Of a stretch of DNA of 64,000 nt, positions 48,292-58,509 are shown one piece after another. Location of the stretch: the NCBI GenBank assembly GCA_032207245.1, contig CM063510.1, positions 51,320,578 to 51,384,577 on the forward strand. Direction: 5' to 3'. The number at the start of each line of letters is the position of its first letter. Position 1 is the stretch's first letter. The notes below the pieces were generated by a model that was not told the origin of the DNA, made no database searches, and saw nothing but the letters and a program-made list of their open reading frames with translations. Source of the stretch: Pardosa pseudoannulata (taxonomy: Eukaryota; Arthropoda; Arachnida; Araneae; Lycosidae). The position numbers and the translations under genes were made by a program.

Positions 48292-50034
48292 GTGAAAAAA
48301 AAAGCATTAAACTCAGCTGAGAAAAATTATCCTGCAATAAAACTTGAACTTATGGCAATAGTAAAATCAGTTAATGCATTTAAATATTATTTGTACAATC
48401 ATCATTTCATAATTTTGTCTGACAGTAAGCCTCTGAAAAGTTATAAAAAGATTAAGAACCCAGCTGACATCACAACAAGATGGTTGCTTGATCTTTCTGA
48501 ATTTTCTTACACTATACAACATATCCCTGGTCAAACCAATGTTCTTGCAGATTTTCTTTCCCGACATGACCTCTCTTCTAATAAACAGGATCTCATCTCT
48601 CATCCAAATATTTTGACACAATCTCATGAAATTTTACCTATAGTTGAGAATAGTAGTATAGATAACAGTGATAATACTCACAATACTTATTCTGTCAATA
48701 GTCTGACTCACTCGAATAAGAGTTCAAATTCAAATGATCCTTTACTTGAAATATCTAATGAAACTTTTGCCTATGAACAACAGAAAGATAAACTCCTAGC
48801 TCCTATTTACAAAGAAATTTTAACAAAGGGAAAACATCAAAAACATACAAATTATTTCATTCATCCAGATACCAAAGTACTAATGTGCAAAAGAAATAAT
48901 ACTTCTCAGGCTCAACCTTATAATCAAATTATAGTTCCTCGTTCCTTACAGCAAAAGGTTCTTCGAATATCCCATTTGTCTCATTTTGGTCTTAAGAAAA
49001 CATATGAATTTATTACAAGAAAATATTTTTGGAAAAATGCTTATTCAGATACCTTTAATTTTGTTACTTCATGTATTAAATGTTTACAAGCAAAACATCA
49101 TAATATACCTGCAGCACCATTTCAACCTACTCTTAGTCCTACTGCACCTAATCAGGTAGTTTCAATTGACCTGCTAGGTCCTTTTCAATGTGGCAATTCA
49201 ATTCTTACCGTCATAGATCATTTTTCTAGACATATTGAACTCTTCGCAGTAAAGTCTACAACAACAAATGTAATTGTCAAATGTCTTTTACAATATTTCT
49301 CTACCTTTGGTCGTCCATCAACTTTATTGTCAGATTTAGGTTCACAATTCTCATCTCAATTTTATCATCAGTTTAATCAAATGCTTGGTATTAAAGTCAT
49401 TCATACTTCTAGTGGTCATCCACAAGCTAATGCAAAATCTGAACGAATCAATAAATCTATTAAGTACTCAATTCAAACATTGATATCTGAAGGTCATAAT
49501 TTTACACAAGCAATGAACATTCATAAGAGTCTTTACAACGGTTCAACTCATGCTTCTACAAATTTTACTCCTAATCTCCTACACTTTGGAAGAGAACTTG
49601 CTCTGATATTTGACACTGTTGATGTCAATTCCATTCATCCTCATTTAGATAAACCTGATATGTATAACTACTTGAAAGGTCTTCAAAATATTTATAAATT
49701 GGCATACAAAAATTCAGAACATGCTCAGTCACTAAATTATTCGAGACAACAACATACTGCCAAATTGAGAAATTTCAAAATTCATGACACTGTTTACCTC
49801 AAGAGTGTTGGACGTTTCAATAATTCATATTCTGGTCCTTTCTCTATTGTCAAACAACATTCCCCTGTTATGTTTTCTATACAAAATGCTAGTGTTCCTT
49901 CTTCTAAAGTATTTAAAATGCATATTGATAGATTAATATTAGCTCCTCCAAGACATTCACATTTATGTGATCCTCACAATCCAAATACTAAAGTGTCAAA
50001 CACAAGTCGCTATAATCTTCGCTCTCGTCATTAA
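48292..50034 (+). CDS. gypsy-3 pol fragment: RNase H end plus complete integrase, 580 codons open
   Basis: Uninterrupted frame from the deletion junction; its first codon is GTG and not a natural start. Residues about 1-90 are the RNase H end (EKNYPAIKLELMAIVKSVNA, then FLSRHD). A spacer follows, then the integrase zinc domain: HLSHFG at about 225-230 with C-x2-C near 260-264. The catalytic core has Asp 293 (SIDLLGPF), Asp 348 (LLSDLGSQFSS) and Glu 384 (SERINKS), with exactly 35 residues between the last two, as in active DD35E integrases. A GPF module (YSGPFSIV) follows near the C-terminus. No stop has accumulated, yet without the upstream enzymes and a start it cannot act alone. Confidence 0.93.
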   Translation: MKKKALNSAEKNYPAIKLELMAIVKSVNAFKYYLYNHHFIILSDSKPLKSYKKIKNPADITTRWLLDLSEFSYTIQHIPGQTNVLADFLSRHDLSSNKQDLISHPNILTQSHEILPIVENSSIDNSDNTHNTYSVNSLTHSNKSSNSNDPLLEISNETFAYEQQKDKLLAPIYKEILTKGKHQKHTNYFIHPDTKVLMCKRNNTSQAQPYNQIIVPRSLQQKVLRISHLSHFGLKKTYEFITRKYFWKNAYSDTFNFVTSCIKCLQAKHHNIPAAPFQPTLSPTAPNQVVSIDLLGPFQCGNSILTVIDHFSRHIELFAVKSTTTNVIVKCLLQYFSTFGRPSTLLSDLGSQFSSQFYHQFNQMLGIKVIHTSSGHPQANAKSERINKSIKYSIQTLISEGHNFTQAMNIHKSLYNGSTHASTNFTPNLLHFGRELALIFDTVDVNSIHPHLDKPDMYNYLKGLQNIYKLAYKNSEHAQSLNYSRQQHTAKLRNFKIHDTVYLKSVGRFNNSYSGPFSIVKQHSPVMFSIQNASVPSSKVFKMHIDRLILAPPRHSHLCDPHNPNTKVSNTSRYNLRSRH

Positions 50035-50999
50035 TATTATTGTGTGTGTTAACTTGAGGCATGTTTCTAGCTTGTTGGACGCAATGGGTTGGTTACAGAC
50101 AATTGTTTTTGCTTGTCACTTGCGTGCTGTCTTCTCTGAATGAGTCAGAGTGATGGTAGACCTGTGTCAGCATTTTCACTTGTCAGCTAATAATTGACAC
50201 TCATTTCTGTACTGTACTTTTCAAATCTCACAATAACTCAGTATTTACTATTTATATGTTTACTTAATCAAACTCTAGTATGCTTTATGTACTCTTTGGT
50301 CCAAAATATGAACATGTTGTTGTCAGTATATTTTTCACCACAAATTTGTTATTACTTTTGTTTATATTTTGTTATACTTTTTAGCTTACACATTTCTTTA
50401 CATTTTTGTTTATACCTTCAATTACATTTTTGAGCAGTTTTGCTAGTTATATTCACAGCAAGGTGTGTCACACTTTTATTTACAATGTTTGTTTACCTTT
50501 TGGAATTTTTTGGTGGTGCATACCACAAGTATTGTTTATTTTACACCTGTTGTACACACAGGATTTGTTTGCACCATTGCAGTTTTGCTTACATACACCT
50601 TTGGCCTACCTCGTAAATCACAAACCAAAGATTGTGATCAAATGTTTCATTAATACCTATGTGCTGTTATTTTGTATTGATATATTTAAATTTTTGTGAG
50701 GTGAATATTATGTTTTATTGATTAAGCCAAAGAGTAGACTCGAGTCTAGTTGATGATTGTGTACAACGTCAATTTAAATGTGATTTATTGTTACAAAGAA
50801 ATGTAGTGTTTTGTAATGTGCTTAGTGTTCCAGTGTATCATGGACATATGTACCTTATTCTTGATTTGTAGTGTATAATGTGTATATTTTGTGAGTCACT
50901 TTTGCCACTGATCTAGTTTGCGCACTTTTTCTAATTTAGCTCATTTCATGCTAGTTTTAATTTTACCTTCACCATGTGTCTTAATTCTTTTCGTGGTGA
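50035..50999 (+). other. gypsy-3 3' non-coding stretch
   Basis: T-rich sequence between the pol stop and the polypurine tract. Several short hydrophobic frames (50194-50433, 50406-50699) come from T-rich codons; they overlap in different frames and show no envelope-protein features such as a convincing signal peptide plus cleavage site. I read it as untranslated. Confidence 0.6.
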
Positions 51000-51011
51000 A
51001 AGGGAGGAATA
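50997..51011 (+). promoter_or_regulatory. gypsy-3 polypurine tract
   Basis: A GTGAAAGGGAGGAATA purine run sits just before the 3' LTR start, the expected primer for plus-strand synthesis. Confidence 0.7.
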
Positions 51012-51286
51012 TGTAATGAAGATTTTTCATGTCCCTTCATTACATATTTCCCTCGTGGGGTAGATATATTTTAAACTACATTTTGCGCCTTTTTTTCGCA
51101 TATGGCGCCTTGCAGATGCAGTTTTAGTTTTTCTCACGAGTGCAGCCTGTCTTTTTTCAAACAGAGCCGCCCCCGATCTGGGATTAAGTTTCGGACCGAG
51201 CGTCCAATTCTGGCCACCTGCATCCGTCGACCTTAAGCCTTTCGTCCATAATTTTGCGCCCATCAGATCATATTCTGACAGTTGTG
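51012..51286 (+). repeat. gypsy-3 3' LTR, left part
   Basis: TGTAATGAAGATTTTTCATG onward, about 97% identical to the 5' LTR copy, ending at ACAGTTGTG where the THAP-exon element begins. Confidence 0.9.
51282..51286. repeat. Left target-site duplication of the THAP-exon element (TTGTG)
   Basis: TTGTG is present once in the uninterrupted 5' LTR and twice here (51282-51286, 53687-53691). Confidence 0.88.
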
Positions 51287-51576
51287 CCAACACATCCTAG
51301 AGAGAAGGCCTGAGCACAGTTTACCAGAAAATGTGATGACGTAGTGACATAAGGCTGACAACATTCTGTAACTCTGACCAGAAACTTCCAAGTTATCACT
51401 TTTCCAATTATTTCCGTCGCCAAATGCAAAATCAACATATATGTATGGAATGTGCGTATTGGCAACGTTGGCGGAATTCGTTTCCTGAGCGGGGGATATG
51501 AGAATTCATTTGTGCTTGCTCTGAGTATGCGAATTCAATTCCTGTATATTTCGGTTAATTTTTTTTTTTTGTAATA

Positions 51577-51711
51577 ATGCCGTATAAATGTATTGTTCTT
51601 ATTTGTAAAAGTAATTATGACTCCGAAGGTAACAAAAAATCAGTTTTCTCGTTTCGAAGAAAAGAAATTTTGGGACAAAAGTGGATTATTTCGATTCCTA
51701 GAAAAGCCTGA
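51577..51711 (+). pseudogene. THAP-like zinc-finger exon, truncated
   Basis: From ATG 51577 a 44-codon frame reads MPYKCIVLICKSNYDSEGNK and SVFSFRRKEILGQKWIISIP, then stops. It fits the start of a THAP domain: C-x4-C near the N-terminus, then F-x-F, and a tryptophan followed by I-x-I-P-R. The later C-x2-H pair is absent. The frame is followed at 51729 by TGT/GTAAGTAA-like donor bases, as if exon 1 of a transposase gene ended there. THAP domains bind transposon ends or promoter DNA. Moderately sure of the domain, unsure of the gene structure. Confidence 0.6.
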
Positions 51712-53590
51712 CTGTGAACAAGAATTGTCATGTAAGTAAACTCTATTGTTATTTACAATTTTTAAGCATAAGATATAAGATTAAACCCCTACTTAAAAAG
51801 TAGATTTTTTTTTACAGTTACTCTAGATTATAGACAGTACTTTTGTTTTGACTAACGTATATGAAGAAATTGGATGAAGAAATAAGAATATTCTATGTTT
51901 TTTAAACATATATATTAAAAATTATTCAACTATTAAAATGTAGTTTGTCATAAATAAATAATACTAGCAAATTTTACAATGCAATATTACAATTTCTTTA
52001 GAATTAACTACTTAATTAAAATTATGCTAAAAAACATGTTAAATATTGTATTTTTTTCTAAATTGAGTTAAAAGAAACAGTTCAAAATATAATGTAGTAT
52101 TAACTTTTATATCATTAAAACGTCATTTAGAATTAGATATTTTGATAATAAATTGATTAATGTTTGATATTTGAAAAATATTCCTGTCTGTACAGACGGT
52201 TGAAATTTTTGTATTTTCATTTGTAAAGCAACTAAAAGAATAAAGTAATTATATATTATATATCATTGAAGCTGACCTTTGGATATAACCCTTTTAATAC
52301 TTTAAAAAATATAGTGAATTTCTGTTTAGATAATTATTTTATAACATAAAAAACTGTTTTATTTGTAACATACTAAAATACTGTACCGTCTCTTGTTAGG
52401 AAAGAGGAAAAAGTATTATCAAAAGCCATTGAAGAGAGCTTAGAATTTGTGGAAAAATCCAAATATATTTTCAATTCTGTGGCAGAACTTTCAATTTGTG
52501 TATCCCAAAACGAACTGTATAATCGTTGGATATTTTTGGATATGAAGATTAATATATTCTTTGCACATATAGTTACCAAATCCATAAATAACTTCTTCCG
52601 TTTGTATTGATAAAAATTTATATGTATCAGTGTTTTTTAACAATACAAAGTTCAACAAAAGAGGTCAGTATAACTTTCCCTGTGTTTTTACTGACTTAAA
52701 ATATATATTTGATGTATTAATTACTTAAGTTAATACTCATAGGTTGTATATTGTAAAGGATTTTAATATATCTTGAACAATTTTTCTTAAGTATATTATG
52801 TATATTTTCATTGTGTATGTATCAAGTTATCAAGTCTAAAGATATAAAGTTAAAGTCTAATTTTCTATTAATAGAATTATTACTCTGTTAATCAATAATG
52901 AAATTTTCATTCTCGTGTTTAATTTTAACATCAAATGTAAAAAAAAAATTCTGATTTTGTTTTGTTTTCGAGAAATAAAATTTCATATAAATGTATGTTT
53001 TTTTTACTTTATTTAGTACAGTGTTTACTTGGGGTTTTGCTCTTCAAAACTTTAGGGAAATTTTTGTACTTGAAGTTAGATGAATTAGTTTTAAATATAT
53101 TTCCTGGATTAAATGTAGAAATTTCTTAAAATTTTATGAATGTATTTCTAAGTAGTAGAAGAAGCATAAATAATAAAATTCTAGGATGTTTTATTTTTCT
53201 TTTAAAACTATAAACATATTTAAGTAAGTGTTGTTTTTTAAAATAATTTATAACTCCATTTGATATTTAATGCACTATCCATATAATAGATAAAGTATGT
53301 TAATATCTTGATTATGGGGATGATAGGTGTTATTGTGAAAATCTGGAAGGATTATAATTTGTGCTTGAGTTAATTCTTTTTTATTAGAGAATTCAAATTT
53401 TAGAGTGTATATGTTTTACAAATGTGTGTTATTTTAGGCGTATTTGATTGAATAAACAAAAAGCTTCTGTGTCAGAGAACGGTTAATGTTAATCAAAAAA
53501 ACTGAAATTTGCTATAAATAATCGCCAGTAAATAATAAATCAAATTTTTTTGTTGCCGTTAAAACTACAGCTTCAACTGAATGGCTTTGA
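51712..53590. other. Interior of the THAP-exon element, no further gene recognised
   Basis: AT-rich. A plus-strand stretch at about 52400-52570, preceded by an acceptor-like CTCTTGTTAG, is open and lysine/glutamate-rich, which might be a second exon, but I recognise no domain. The minus-strand frame 52373-52585 is its shadow. Confidence 0.4.
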
Positions 53591-53686
53591 TAGTCAGCCT
53601 TATCCCGTGACGTCACAGTGAGTGTGCTCAGGCCTTCTCTCTTTAGGAGGTGTTGGCTCAGGCCTTTTCTCTTTAGGAGGTGTTGG

Positions 53687-54895
53687 TTGTGCAGACGTTA
53701 CTTTCGGATTGCGATAAGAAGCCGCGCCTTTGAAGGGTACCGCGTTGTGGTTTGTTGCCAAGCTCCGCTCCGCATCGTTTTTGGCGAATTTTCATCACCG
53801 GAGTTGCGCCTCACTGCCATTGGGTTTTTGATCTCCGCGCGCCTTCTCTCGACGTTTCATTGGTCAGAGCCGCGATAGCCTGTCGCTCTCCCTCCGAGCG
53901 TGGGGTTTTCTTGGCGCCTGGCAACCCTCTTGCTGGCTGTGTTTCGGCGCTTTTGGCGTGAGCGCAGCCTAGAAGTTCTGATAATTTTGAGAGACGGGGT
54001 AAAACACAGAGAGGAAATTTTAACACCCTTGCTGACGCGTTTTTTTGGGATCGGAAAAAATGTTTCCGTGGGAGCCACCTCGATCTTTGGCTAGCCTGAG
54101 CATTCTGCCTTAGTTTTATTTTTCTGCGACTTGCCTGAGGTTATTCAACTCCTCTTCTTAGCCCACTCTCCTGTTTCTAATCATGGATCTTGTTGGTGCT
54201 TCAACCACATTTGGCGAAATTGGCGTGCTTGCAGCTTGCGTGCGTGGCTTGCTTGCAGCTTGGCGTTTGAAATCTGGCGAGGGGATCGTAACTCAACAAA
54301 TTGATACATAAACAAAAACAACATTTTGAGGAAAAATTTTACAAAAATTGAATATTTAAAATTAACAAAGAAAACACAAAGGAAACACATTACTTTCATA
54401 CTAAATAGACTGAAACATTCACTTAATCACAAATTAATTAAACTGAGTGTGATTTTCATCACAAATTTGTGATTTAGTGTAAATTGTAAAATTAATTTAC
54501 ACTAAACTCATGTAAATTGTAAAATTAATTTACACTCTTTGACTTAAAAGAAACTGTATTTTGAGTGGAGGTTGAAGAGGAGTTGTAAAATTGAAATTTT
54601 TTTTTCAAATCTCTTATTTTTCCATCTGCATATTAATCGCCGTAATGTTTTAAAGTTTAAACAACGCATTTACTAACCTACTACTGAATCATGGCAGAAG
54701 TGGACGATGTTTTTTTGTAGAGTATAAACTGAAAAAAATTATTTGATCGAATTCCAAAAATAAAGAATGTCTCTCCATAAAATCAGCATCTGATTTTTTT
54801 ACCTGAGGTGACTATTAAAATAAAACCGAAAAACGATTCATCAATCAGCCTACATACAGCCACCTTCCTCTATATGGAGCTCCCACTTCACTATA
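53687..54895 (+). repeat. gypsy-3 3' LTR, right part
   Basis: Resumes with TTGTGCAGACGTTACTTTCG as in the 5' LTR and continues ~1.2 kb past the point where the 5' copy is deleted. The first 500 bp are GC-rich (54% or so by eye), the rest AT-rich. A direct repeat, GTAAATTGTAAAATTAATTT, occurs twice near 54478-54540. TGGCGAGGGGATCGTAACTC (54273) looks like a primer-binding site, which would put some internal sequence after a shorter LTR; with one incomplete partner this cannot be settled. Confidence 0.65.
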
Positions 54896-55250
54896 ATCAC
54901 CTGCACCGATTTATATATATTGTGCATTCCGACAGACTTGGAGAATTACAGCAGGACAATGTGACACTCCACAAGTCCCAAATTGCTACATAATGGCTCC
55001 AGAAACACTCTTCTGATTTCAAATTCTTCCGCTGGCCACCTAAATCCCCAGACATGAACATTATTGATCATATCTGGGATACCTTGCAACATGCTGTTTG
55101 GAAGAGATCTTCATCACTTAGTACTTTTATAGATTTATGGACAGCCTAGCAGGATTCATGTTGTCAGTTACCTCCAGGACTATTTCAGACATTAGTCGAG
55201 TCCATGGAGCGCCGTGTTGTGGCACTGCTACGTGAACCTTACGCAATATT
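54896..55250 (+). pseudogene. Tc1-C transposase, C-terminal part
   Basis: Starts with the duplicated ATCAC and continues CTGCACCG, encoding HLHRFIYIVHSDRLGELQQD with the second catalytic Asp region, then SQIAT, a stop, WLQKHSSDFKFFRWPPKSPD and MNIIDHIWD. The last catalytic residue is Asp (IIDHIWD) where relatives have Glu (NIIEHIW), an inactivating change. SMERRVVALLRE closes the family C-terminus. Together with 47099-47764 it makes one Tc1 gene split by gypsy-3. Confidence 0.9.
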
Positions 55251-55283
55251 AGTCAGGTGTACCAGTTTTTTTTATTTTCAGTG

Positions 55284-57170
55284 TACTACGAAGTTATTTT
55301 GTAGCATCGAATTTCATGAGAGATTTTGGATATTTCATTTTTAAGAAATATATGGTAATATCTATGTCGAGATTAAAAACTGAATATTAATTAAAAGAAA
55401 GCTAATTGAAGGGGAAAAATCCTACTTAATTTATTTATGAAAACTGAAAAGTATTTTTACTAATTAGTATACAATTATAAGCATTTGAATCGAACTACAG
55501 GCACTTTATATGTGTTTTTTAGGTTTAATTAAAAATACTTTTTTATTGAATCTTTGATATCTGAATAATCTAATATTTTTAAAATATTATTTATGAATAA
55601 ATATTTCTTATGATAATATCAGTGAAGTCTAAAACAACTCTTGTATGTTTTATAGTTTTAAATAAAACTAATTAAATAATTTTAAGCAATTCATATGATT
55701 TGTAATTTATTTACTATTTTACAATTTAATTTTAATCATATTTTCATAGAACCATTGGTAATATCATAGCAGTTTCATGAAACTTGATTAAGGGGGCATG
55801 AAATATTTTATCTCTATATATTTCTCCTTTAACACCATTCATAATAGCAGCATAAATAATAATGTTTAATAAAGTAGTAAGTTAAATCCTAAGAGACGAA
55901 TAATTTTCATAAATATTTGACAGATTAACAATGTTCTTTAAAACCATTGCGTTATACAGTATAAAATCTGTTTCATATTTGTATTGCATAATTATCATTT
56001 ATGTAGAAAAAATTGGCATTGATTTTTGATTATGGTAAATACAATTGATATGAAAGTAGTATTTGCATTTATACAAAGTTTAAGCAAGTTTTATTTTTTA
56101 TTTCACAATATTATGCAGTAACTTCATATAATATATGGCTTAAAAATGCATATTCAGTTTAATAACAAAAAAAATTAATAAACGCTGAAACTATTGCGAA
56201 AAGAATGTCAAAGTAAGGTATAAAAAATTCAAAGTATAGAAAATAAATTGTAAGTTTAAAACAAAGACAATAAAACAAGTTTTACCTAACTAAAGAAATC
56301 ATTAAATTTGAGTGTGATTATGAAGTGTATGACTAACTACAAATTTTTCCTTAAAATGAGCATAATGCACTATGTAACATACAATCGCTTTAATAATTTT
56401 ACGGTGTATTTATCATTCATGTAGAAAGAAAATTGGATATTGATTTTTGCTTATAGTAAATACAGTTCTTATAAAAATTGCACTTATGCATTAGAAAGCT
56501 TTATTTATTGTTTTATTAATTATTCAGCATGTAACTGCACAATTTTATGATGTTTTAAAAATGTATATCCAGTTGAATTGCAAATGCATTCATAAACATA
56601 CCCCAAAGCTTCAGAGATTGCAAAATAAATTTTGCACGTGGACCCTATTGACATTAAACAGAAAACATTCTAAAGCAAAGTATAAAAAATGAATTTGAAA
56701 AAATGACAAAATAACAGACTTGGATAAATTAAAATAGTCATTAAACTGTAAAACTTACATTTAATAAGTGAGTGTACAGATAGCTACACATTTTTGGGCC
56801 AAAACATTTATTTTTATATTTTTCCGAATTCTACATTTTCAATATTCCTTGTTCTCTTAAATGTAATAAAAGCGACAGTCAACGGTCGACTTATACACAC
56901 AACTATTTAATATTTTATCCCTCCTTGTTACTTACTTTATTATATTTAATAATTATATCCCTGTGTATTGTTTGAGATTCCAAGAAGAAACTACTTTAAC
57001 TCATTAACTACTTTAGTAAAAAAACTATCTACTATCCGATGATACATTTTATTTCCTTACTTTCACAATCAAGAGAAACGATGACGCATAGTCCATTAAT
57101 TAGAACGCATATACATAACATGATGAGCTCTTCTCATAGCCACCTGTAGCTCTTCACGGAGATAGTTAAA
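55284..57170. other. Array sequence between Tc1-C and unit 6; no gene
   Basis: Continues array unit 5 (TTAATTAAAAG at 55387), followed by AT-rich array spacer. Two similar segments near 56030-56110 and 56450-56530 (TTGCTTATAGTAAATACA-like, AAGCTTTATTTATT-like) suggest internal duplication. Confidence 0.5.
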
Positions 57171-57265
57171 TTACTTTTGTTCTCATTTTCTTTGCAGTCT
57201 GGATAGCCTAATTACTAATGACACTTACCTCAAAAGCAATTTAATAGACATTTTTGGTAGAGCGG
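56890..57265 (+). repeat. Array unit 6 core
   Basis: Well preserved: TTTAATATTTTATCCCTCCT, CATATACATAACATGATGAG, GTTAAATTACTTTTGTTCTC, CATTTTCTTTGCAG (57197), TCTGGATAGCCTAATTACTA and ATGACACTTACCTCAAAAGC. Confidence 0.8.
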
Positions 57266-57350
57266 AATTACATTCATGTCTTTGGAGAACTACAGATTAC
57301 GTAGAAAGGAATATTTTGAAAAGAAATGGTTATACAGTAGATCAGTGGCT

Positions 57351-57775
57351 CTCAAACGTTTTACCCCACGCAATCATTTTTGTACTTTATACATAGCAAC
57401 GGAACCCCTGGATATATATCAATTAAGAGAAAACTAAGAGTCTATTATTTATCACTCATTAGACATAAACATGAAATCTAAACAATATAAAGTTGTCTAA
57501 ATTGTAGATAACACTTTCAAAGGTAAGTAAAATGATACAAGTAAAATAATATATTGATGTATGTTTCACCCTTCATGTGCTGTACTGTCGAGATTTCAAT
57601 AACACATATAGCTTGTTCCCCATGTTACTCTTCTCGGGTATTAGGAACTATTATTTAATCCTATGTATGATTAAAAAAAATTAGAGAATAAATTTACAGA
57701 TGTTCTTTAGAATTTCGATGGTATTTAAAAATTTCTGGAGGAACTCCTAGAAGGTCTTTGTGGAACCCTAGATTC
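57351..57775 (+). mobile_element. Possible non-autonomous hAT remnant
   Basis: CAGTGGCTCTCAAACGTTTT at the left resembles a hAT end and is followed by a CGGAACCCCTGG-type segment. GTGGAACCCTAGATTCCATG near 57760 resembles the matching right part, but no clean right terminal repeat or 8-bp duplication is visible. Removing it brings the unit 6 to unit 7 distance closer to the array's basic period. Confidence 0.4.
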
Positions 57776-58509
57776 CATGAAACACATATTATAAAACCTT
57801 ACATTATATGAAAATAAAAATCGAAATGTTCTTTGAAAGGAGTTATGTAATATCCAATATTTTATTCTTATGTAAATATATCTAAATTGTGATGTCCTAT
57901 TTAACATTAGAATAATTAATTCATTTCAAATATTATATAATGCAATTTCAAAATCTGTACAGTTTTTATTAAATTATATACACTAATACGTATTTCAAAA
58001 AACTCTCTGGCACATTAAATGCATTTAGAGATATTTAATAATATTATTTTATTTTAAAACTTTGATAACGTATAACTAACCTTTTAAAAGCCATGCATAT
58101 AATATTGAGCAGGAATGAATAGCTCTAAAGTTAAGAAAGAAAACTTCGAATTCTTGAAACGTTTTAAACTTAATCTCCAGATAATTAGGGATTTTCATCA
58201 AATACAAAGATTACGCTTGTTGATGCATATATCATAGATATTTGTAAAGTAATGTTAATTTAAATTATCTTAAGAATTATTATATAGAGATAATTAAATT
58301 CTATTCCAAGGTATGAGAAAAATTTGGGAAGAATAATAGCCATGAGATTTTTTTAAAAAATCTACACAGCATATTTTTAAACAGTTAGCAAAAAATACCT
58401 CTGAAAGTAAGTAATATTTTTTACCTTATAAATGTATTAAAATTTACATTAATTAATAACCTGCTACAATTTTATGATAACCGATTACAATCAATAAAAG
58501 TGAGAATCT

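Larger units (their letters stand above)
51287..53686 (+). mobile_element. 2.4 kb DNA transposon with a THAP-like exon, superfamily unclear
   Basis: Insertion limits are exact because the 5' LTR gives the empty site. Ends: CCAACACATCCTAGAGAGAA on the left and, from the right inward, CCAACACCTCCTAAAGAGAA. Similarity continues inside over roughly 100 bp with gaps (CCTGAGCACA; ATAAGGCTGAC). The right terminal repeat is duplicated in tandem (about 53630-53653 and 53654-53686). The duplication is 5 bp. A THAP domain points to P-element or Kolobok-type transposases, but those normally make 8-bp or TTAA duplications. No catalytic domain was found, so it is probably non-autonomous or decayed. Confidence 0.88.
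47765..54895 (+). mobile_element. Ty3/gypsy element gypsy-3, large 5' deletion
   Basis: A left LTR fragment, a pol frame that starts inside RNase H, a ~970 bp 3' non-coding stretch and a 3' LTR that is itself split by the THAP-exon element. Gag, protease and reverse transcriptase are missing. The two LTR starts differ at about 7-8 of 275 positions, so insertion is moderately recent. The right end reads ACTATA rather than the usual CA, so either the end has mutated or the 3' boundary is more complex than a simple LTR. Confidence 0.85.
46968..55283 (+). mobile_element. Tc1-like DNA transposon split by gypsy-3 (Tc1-C)
   Basis: Ends read CACTGAAGAGCCAAATAACT on the left and, as reverse complement, CACTGAAAATAAAAAAAACT on the right, both continuing GGTA; TA flanks on both sides (46966-46967 and 55284-55285). 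Removing the gypsy-3 insertion (47765-54900) leaves about 1.18 kb, a normal Tc1 size. It inserted into array unit 5 and is the oldest member of this nest. A TATA-like CCTATATAAG lies at 47044-47053, before the transposase. Confidence 0.92.

Noticed and set aside
48035..48295. 86-codon frame in the gypsy-3 5' LTR (and its relatives at 47780-48109, 51027-51293, 53618-53878, 53752-54094)
   Set aside because: Frames present because the LTR is GC-rich; they differ between LTR copies and have no domain.
50194..50699. Hydrophobic frames after gypsy-3 pol as a possible envelope gene
   Set aside because: Short, overlapping in different frames, T-rich by composition, no glycoprotein features.
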